Source: Phoronis australis (Eukaryota > Phoronida > Phoronidae). Taken from it: 64,000 nucleotides of DNA. The position numbers were made by a program, and so were the translations under genes. This document shows, piece by piece, positions 52,401 to 61,400 of the stretch. The stretch covers positions 259,119 through 323,118 of the forward strand of contig NMRA01000457.1 in the NCBI GenBank assembly GCA_002633005.1. The letters are read 5' to 3'. Position 1 is the first letter of the stretch; the number at the start of each line of letters is the position of its first letter. The notes under the pieces are model-generated. The model was not told the DNA's origin, did not search any database, and saw nothing but the letters and a program-made list of their open reading frames with translations.

Positions 52401-55400
52401 AATTAACTACTGATCCTATTGATTGAATGAATCAATTAAATGCATAAATGTGTCAATGACATCATTAAGTTTTCATTTACTTAATGCTGAATGGAATGTG
52501 GTAAGAAATTATGCCAAGTATCTCATAACACGGAAAAGCATGATTGGAGGACAATACCATAGTGGAAATTCACGTTTTCTCTGTGAAAGGTTACAGTGCA
52601 CTTTTCATAAAGGCTTTCATGTTTTCTGTAGGCATGAAGAACTCGTTGATAGTTGCACGCCAGACTGAGGTACGACTAATACCCCTGGACATCAGCTTTT
52701 ACACTGATGTCATACTTCCTGTCCCTGGTCTTCAGGACACTATAGCTGTTGGGGTTGACCCAGTCGCAGGTACGTAGTAACGGCAGCAGTTTTCATAAAT
52801 GTTCACACATCTCTTCTCATCGAAAATGTTTTATGAATTTAAAAAAATTGCCATTAAGTGTCATTGATTTTAATATTTTTAGTTTTTTCCTCTCAATTTT
52901 GCCTTTTTGATAAAAATTATCAACTTAATGCACATGCAAATAGTTAATGAGATGTGACCAACAGATGGCATGCTTACCAGCTTTTAGAAAACTTTCAGCC
53001 TTAATGTAGATTCTTTTCAAAAATTGAATAGCTACTTGTGGTGAGTATGAAGTTATGTCTCTATATTTTTGTTGTTAGTTGCATCAATTCTGTTTGGTTA
53101 AATGCATTTAATTTATTCGCCAAATTTGCAAATTGACTGATTTTCAATAATGTGGCAAATTTGTACCAACCATTTTGAAACTTTGATTTTAACACTTGAA
53201 TCAGTTTTAAGCATCAATTTCTCTTTAATGTGTTGGTAGAAATTTTGATCATATATTTTAGTCTATAGCTGAGGAAATTTTTTCTCAGATTTTTGGTTTT
53301 CCTTCAAACACCGGGGGGTTACAGACCGGATAAGTTATTTGGTGAAGTGTGAAGTCTTTGCGAGGGTCTAAGAACTACTGATTAGTTAACCGAGTAAGCA
53401 AGACATAGTTTTGTGACATGCAAGAACAACATAGATGTTATTTTCTTGCAGGCAAAATCTACATGGCTGACAAAGTACTCAACAAGATCATGCGCTGCAA
53501 TATGGATGGGTCTCACTTTGAGGATGTTATCACACACGGACTGCAGACCACCGAGAGTAAGTATGAAGGGTGCTCTGCAGACCACCGAGAGTAAGTATGA
53601 AGGGTGCTCTGCAGACCACTGAGAGTAAGTATGAAGGGTGCTCTGCAGACCACCGAGAGTAAGTATGAAGGGTGCTCTGCAGACCACTGAGAGTAAGTAT
53701 GAAGGGTGCTCTGCAGACCACCAAGAGTAAGTATGAAGGGTGTTCTGCAGACCACCGAGAGTACGTATGAAGGGTGCTCTTCCGTCTTAGTCATACTTGA
53801 AGCATACATTACAAATCGGGTTACTCAGTCACGCATGTATTGTCACTTTGTAATATGACGATGAAACTAAGAGTTAGGTGTAAAACCTGACCTACTTGCG
53901 ACGTCCGAGACTTTGATTGCTGCTTGACGTTACGAAATTGATCAATAGATTCAGCCTAATGTGAATGGGATGTTCTGTTTGCCTTGTGTATTGTATATTT
54001 AAGCAGCTTGATGCAGAATAAATAATGATAATCGCAATAAATGGAAATTTTGGTCAACAAATTTCTCTTGTGTACCGAAAGTGTTGGGTTAGAAGGGATT
54101 TTATCGTTTTATTGAAAACTAATAAGAATACAAATGAGTTCTCCAAAAATGTTGATTTTCCTCATTTTACAGAAACTAGTGATTTTCGTCTGAAATGTGT
54201 ATTTTGTGTGCACTCTACATTGCCAAAAATCAAGGTAATGCTCCTTCTTACAATGTGTCGTTTTGTACAGGTATAGTGGTGGATGTTGCTGGACGGAAGC
54301 TATACTGGTCTGACTATGGCAAGAAACGCATAGAAGTGTCACTACTGGACGGCTCCATGAGAAAAGTACTAATATGGCAGAATATTGAATACGTGAGGGC
54401 GCTAGCACTGCACTATGACGCTGGGTAGGTGCTAGCATACTTCGTGGAGTCGACTTACACTTGACGAGTTCAGATTTTGGTTAGCTTTTCTATGCTTAGT
54501 TTCAAGCATTTTGTGTGCCTACCTACACATTATGTGTGCATATTATTGTCATCCATGTCTGGGTATCGGGTGTCTGATCCTAAACACCTTGCAGGATATT
54601 AGTAAGATTTGACAGGTGTGACAATAGATGGCGACAAGTTTCGAGTCAAGTGACTACTGCTGTGCCTCTTGTGTCAATTTTAATTTTTTACAATTGCCGC
54701 TATGTCTTCCAAGTTTCTTGACAGATTTTCACGACTTTTGGCAAAATAATGTGTTTCTGTTAGGGAGATAGAGGCCTTTTCATTTTTGGACGTATACGGA
54801 TGTATTCTGCGCCACTTAGTGACACCTGCAAACCGCCCACTGTGAAATTTGGCATATGTGTTCTTGCTGAGCAGACTATGCCTGACACTGATTTTTGTAT
54901 GGTCCAACTAGCGTGGTGCCTATAGTTACATTTTATTTTTTACGCCCATCCCTGTATCTTCTTAACTCTTTACGGGAACTTATTGAAATTTGACGAGTAT
55001 TTTTCTTAAAACTCGACAACAGATGACAACTTCTTTCAGATGGATCTGACTACTGCTGCTGTGCCTCCTAGTGGCAATTCGATTTGTTTGTGTTTTCCTC
55101 TGTATCTCTGGAGTGCGTTGACAAATTTTCATGAAATTTGGCAAATATTTTTTATTAGAAAGATGACGATGCCTTCCATTTTTGAATGGGTTTGATGTAT
55201 TCTATGTCATCCAGTGCCCATTTTTATGATACTAATTAACACGCCTTGAAATATACTATTAGTGGTGCAGTCGTGGGAGCATTTCAAAGCTTTTTGTTGC
55301 TCTAGTACTGTTATTATAGCAAAACACTGCTATGAAAAGTAATGTTAGTGCAGAACATAATGTTAATAAGGATTTTCAAAAGTTTACTGCATTATAATCA

Positions 55401-58400
55401 GCACAATTTTAGTTTTGGCATGCTTGTCCTACTTGTTTCATTAGGCTGGGCATTGCCAAATACTTTTTATGAACTTGTGTAATGTGTTGAACATAATCAT
55501 TTCATGTTGAAGTAGAGCTGATATCATCAATTGTTACTAACAAGGACTTTGCATTCAAGTCAGTGATGTTAGTTTTCTGAAAAGGTATGTCAACAACTCC
55601 TATTGCATTATCAAGGGCTGATTGGATTTCTGATTGTTAGTCTTTTTACAGCAGAATATTGTAACTTTGAGCCTCAGTCAGGATGAAAATCTTCCGACTT
55701 TTAGTCACAAGGTTTGTGCCACACATCAAACCTCTGTACTCAGAACTAGACTCGAAAATGGACGAATTGCATGCTATGCTTCGACTGAGTTTTGAGGTAT
55801 AGGTACTGTACCCTGGTGAATAGTTGACATGGTAGAACCGCCTCGTTACGTGAGCTAAATTTATAAAGAACAATTTGTAAGTGAGTTGGCGAGTATAACT
55901 GCTGTTAATACAATTGCTGGTATGTTTTTGTCATTTCTTTGTTAGCTATTTGTATTGGACTGACTGGGGTGAGGAAGCAAGGATTGAGAGGGTTGACATG
56001 GACGGGAAGAATCGTCAAATTATAGTTAAGGACCACCTGGGCTGGCCGAATGGGTTGACCATAGACAAGACTAGTAACCGGCTGATATGGGCCGACGCCA
56101 AGGCACAGGTACGTAAGTTAGTCAGACAACAAGAACACATAATTTGAGAACACCTTGAGGGTTTTAAGGCAGCAAGTAAACCGCGAAGAATGTACTGTTT
56201 CATGACCTTGCTGTGGTGCAATCCACTATGCATATTAACAGAAGATGTTTTAGTGCTAAATATAATGCCTCGAAAGGTGAACTTGGAAAAACGTCAAAGA
56301 GTTGTGTGTGAGGGATCATACTCATTCCACATCAAGGTCGGCCAAGACCCGCCTCCCATCACAAAAATAACTTTTGATTTAGACCACTTGCCATTACGAA
56401 ATTGGTCTCAAATTGTTCCCGAGTCAAATTAGAAGCAATATCAGGGCTTTGAAAGAACTGGCAGTTGATTAGCACAAATTGAAGACAGTGTCTACAAGTT
56501 GGCTATTGGCAGAGTGTCATTATGTGTGCCAAGGGTGTCTACAAGTTGGCTATTGGCAGCGTGTCATTATGTGTGCCCAGGGTGTCTACAAGTTGGCTAT
56601 TCGCAGCGTGTCATTATGTGTGCCAAGCGTAGTCTCGAACTGCAAGTCGTTTGCAATAACCCAGAAACCACAACTGAGGAACGCATTGAGACCAGTGTCT
56701 GTAGTAAATAGTCTAAATCAAAAGTTCAGTTCTTGGACATAAAGCATCTTTGATAGCAACTTTAAATCTGTTTAAACTGTTCTGCAGTTTTCAATGAGGC
56801 TTGGTTGTGCGCACCTTCCTTTTGCCCCCTGCCCTCTTGGGACTGTATTAAATTTTGTCATTAGCCACCTTAATTTCTTAAAAGCAATGTTTTAATGCAG
56901 TCGAATAAATTTGATCACTCATTGTCATTTCAGACTATTGAGTCGTGTGATTTCCAAGGTCGCAATCGTAGTATCCTGGTGGACTCACTCCAGCACCCTT
57001 ACGGGCTCACCCTGCACGGGTCCTACATATATTGGACTGACTGGAAGACGAAGACCATTTCACGCGCTGACAAAGACACGGGGTTCCATGTTACGACTGT
57101 CCGGGGAAACCTGGAGAATTTGATGGCTATTCATGCAGTGCAGCCGGAGAACCATGGTAACAAATTGTATTATTTTTTTTAACTGTTGATTATTATGAAA
57201 CTGTGCGAGTGATGTAGATGAAAAGGCGCGTGTCCATGGCAGCAAGAGTGACCGCTTTAATGCTATCAGTCTTCAATGCTTAATGAGGATCTCCTGTCTT
57301 TCATAAGTGACATGTTCCAATAGTTTCTCATTCTCGTCACAATGCAACTATGACTTGGTTGTGAAACCATCAGTCAATCATTGCCATGTTTCGATTGTTT
57401 CTCATTCTCGTCACAATGCAACTATGACTTGGTTGTGAAACCATCAGTCAATCATTGCCATGTTCCAATTGTTTCTCATTCTCGTCACAATGCAACTATG
57501 ACTTGGTTGTGAAACCATCAGTCAATTATTGCCATGTCCCGATAGTTTCTCATTATCGTCATAATCCAACCATGACTTGGTTGTGAAACCATCAGTCAAT
57601 CGTCGCCTTGTCTCATTTATTTCTCATTCTCTTGATCGTGGTGCCACTGCAACCAAGTTGCGTAGTGTTCGGCTTTTTATATTTTACGTAATAACTAAAA
57701 CATTGACCATTAAGTGTGGAGTGGTTGATTATTGTAGTCCTCTGCAAAATAAAAATAGTTGACTGCAAATGAACCAGTGTATAACTACTAATATCAAAGT
57801 AATAGGGCTGTCCCGGATTACTTAGTAATAGAACTCTCCTTTGATCCAGAAGTAAGAAAGCGCGTTTACTTCATTGGCCTTGTTTTGGAATGTCAGGCAC
57901 ATTTTTGCAATGTCAGAAACCATTGAGATGTATGGCCGTGGAAATGTTCCTGATTTCAACTGTTTAAAAGTACCAGAACTAAACTGGAATGTTCACGACA
58001 GGGGGTTCTGTTTCTTTATCCACTCGCTTTGTATTTTCTTGTCTTTGATTTCGAAGGTGATGAAAGTGACGACACAAAGAGCTTATGAATCTCCAATGCT
58101 GTGAAAACGAGGCAACAAAAGTTGATGTGACTTGGATAAAATCGGGGAGATTTGAGTGCCACTGTGTAATCCAGGGCAGCCCCATTATGCTTTATTTGCT
58201 CCAAAAGGTGTCACTAGTCATCTTTTTCCATTTACTGTAAACTCTATTGTACTGTGTTAAGTCAACCTCCTCCCATCAGTCATGTGTTACCCACTGTCTG
58301 TATTGTAGGAGTCAACAGATGTGGTGCCAACAATGGTCGCTGTAGTCATCTCTGCCTACCTAACCCGACTGGTTTCTCCTGCGCATGCCCCACAGGTCTA

Positions 58401-61400
58401 CTGTTGAAGGCAGACCGCAGGACGTGCAATACAGGTGAGCATAAACTGACATTGTGCTGTATTTAATAAATTATTAACTGTCCGCACCGCCTTTCTGAAA
58501 CTTTTTGCTTCCTCTCACTTTACCTTCACTCCTGTGATTTGTGGAGATCACTAATTGTAATTTTTCGACTTTTCATTGTCGGGCAACTCTAAGATTTTGT
58601 TTCATTTTATTAACTGTAACAGACAACCGAAGTTACTTCACAAACTGGTGAACTGGGCGTTCTAAGTTTCATGTTGAGCTGACCCCATAAATAGCATCCC
58701 GAAAAACGAGCTTAGTTCGCTTCAGTCTTAATTTGCAAGTTATGTTTATCCATAGTGTTTCTTAACAGCTAATGGACATGGAAGGCTGCGTGTGTGGAGA
58801 CGTGCTTACACCCCTTAGATTTTTTCTAATTTCTAAATTATTCAGCAGGGAATTGAGGAAATAGTTATGTAAGAAGCCCATTGTGACAACTATCATTACT
58901 TTAGAATGCAGAAATCCCTTGCTCTGTTTAAGTCTTGTTTCAAAGAAAAATTATAATTCACAAGTTCTATGTTAAGAATGGTCTGTCTGATATTAATGGT
59001 GTTACTGAACTTGGTTATTTCTACTCTTCATTTGACTATGAATAATTATATAGCTTTTATTAGCAACATTATTGAAACGTTATTGCTATTAATCTTATTA
59101 TTTTTATCATTATGATATCATTCGTCAAGATTGTTATCGTTGTACTAATTTAAATTTATTTGTGAGCATTAAAATAAATAGACAAGACTACCGCTTGTGT
59201 TTAATTATGAACTTCAGTTCCAAGGAATTTTTCTGTCACATAATTAACTGTTTTTAAAATTAACCAGAAATTAATTTGAGATTTTCAAAATAAATTCTGA
59301 ATTTTTTGGTTGCACACTTACAAAATGGCCACCACTGAGCAGCACTGAAATTTACCTCCATAGATTAAGAGACAGTAACTACTATGCAGTGCCATAATTT
59401 ATCTAGTTTATTGATAGGCCATGTTTGATTGAACTTTCTGTGTTCTAAATTGCTGAAAACAAATAAAGACAAGAATCCTTAAAATAATTTTGATATATTT
59501 TCATTTCTTACAGCGCCAAGTAGTTATCTGCTGTTTGCATCTCGTGGTGACATCCGCCGTATCTCCATGGATACACCAGATAATGTGGATGTCTACTTAC
59601 CATTACCAGATCTTCACAATGCTATTGCTCTTGACTTTGACTACAGGCAACAGAAGATATACTACACAGATGTCTACAAAGATGTTATCAGGTGCACATT
59701 ATCAAAAGCCATTATAATGCATAAAATTTAAACTCGACTAAAATGTTCACTTTTCAATTCTGTGTCAAATTTTGTACATTTGGGGAACAATTGTGTAGGT
59801 TAAAGTGAACATTCTTTAAATATGAATAAAAAGATATTAAAAAGATGAATACTTCCAGTACAAATTTGATAAAACCTGAACGTTCCTAGCATCGTGTAAG
59901 GGCCGAATTTTTTCAAGGGACAAAAAAATCATAGTTGTTGCCAATATTTTACCTGAGTATCTTTATTTCCTAGTAAGTATGCTCTGGTACGTGAGTAATG
60001 GTGTGATGTACTTCAGTACTGGTATGCGGTAGGCTTTTTTCTCAACATGTATTAGGTGTGCAGCAGACTTTCTTTACAATCTGTGTTACTCTTTGTGCAC
60101 CAGCAATCATTGCAATGTAGAAAAGGGTTCTTAGTTAATGCTTGACTATTTGCAATCCTGATTAAGGCCATGTTGGACTAAATCTACAAGTCAGTGTGTA
60201 TTTTACCAATTATCTGCAAAGCTACAGATTGTCAGTAATATATTTATGTATATATTCTGAGAGCAGAATGCCTGTAGAATTTGATTAATAATTTTATTTG
60301 AATCTTCCTTTAAATTGGGTCACATGAACATGCCTTTTCAGTAAACTTTAGCAAAAACGAAAACTTCATTTTATAGTGAAACAACGGTAACTTTAGTATG
60401 ACCAAATTTCTTTTGACATACATTAAACCTTCAAGATGTAATCGAAAAGGTGCTGTTACAATTTTTTAAGTTAGCTTTTTGTTTAATTTCTTTTAATGTG
60501 CAACTTATGATTTTTTTTCAGAAAAAAAATAATATATAAAAGCCCTATTTTTTGATAACACCCAATTCCAAAATGGAACAATTCTTGAAACATTTTGGAT
60601 AATAGTGCATAACATATACCATCTGAAAGTTTCCGTTCAGCCTTTTTTCTGAGATGTGTTATTCCGAAGTCAAATGTGGACGTTTCACCGGTGTCCTGCA
60701 TAACATTACTCTGACTCATTTCAGACGAGCCAACACGGACGGGTCTGACATGGAGACTATCATCAGTTCGGGACTTACTACCGCTGATGGAATAGCACTC
60801 GACTGGATAGCACAGAACATTTACTGGACAGATAAAGGTAGGGCTGAAGTCTAGGTCCACTTAACAGTGGAAATGTGAAATTTTTCTGCAATTCAATTTG
60901 TCTAAGTCATGGTGAACCTCTCACTCGTTTCGGACAAGGTGTCTTTTCAATTTCCTGTTTTCTCTTTCAAGGTCTTCTAGTTTTGTTGTGAATGCTCACA
61001 GTTTCTCAAAATATTCTCTAGTGGCAACTATGATACAGAAGTTGTAAAGTATTGATTTGTTGCTTCATATTTTTTACAAATAAAATTTCTGCTGCATGCC
61101 GTACTGTGCTCTAACTCTAAATTTCATTGTATAATCTAATTAAAGTTGCGGAAAACTGTGCTCTAAAATTCTGTTGAAAGAAAGAAATAATATCCGTACA
61201 AACACTAGACACTAAGTTGTGAAACACTTTTTCCTGTTGTGGTGAACTTAAGTCTAGTATTCTCTCAGCAGATGTCTTAGTCCTTCATGGAGGCAGCTTT
61301 TCCCAGTCTTAGCAAGGTTTAGGGTTGCCAGATGGTCTTACATTTTGTCCAAGGATACTACTTGGTATTTTGCTTGCATGTTGAGCTAAGAAACAAATAA

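Noticed and set aside
53382-53809. Minus-strand repetitive frames ([11 protein letters not shown] type)
   Set aside because: They are only the reverse reading of the 34-bp minisatellite.
57314-57640. CRISPR-like array
   Set aside because: Units are contiguous with no unique spacers, and the genome is eukaryotic.
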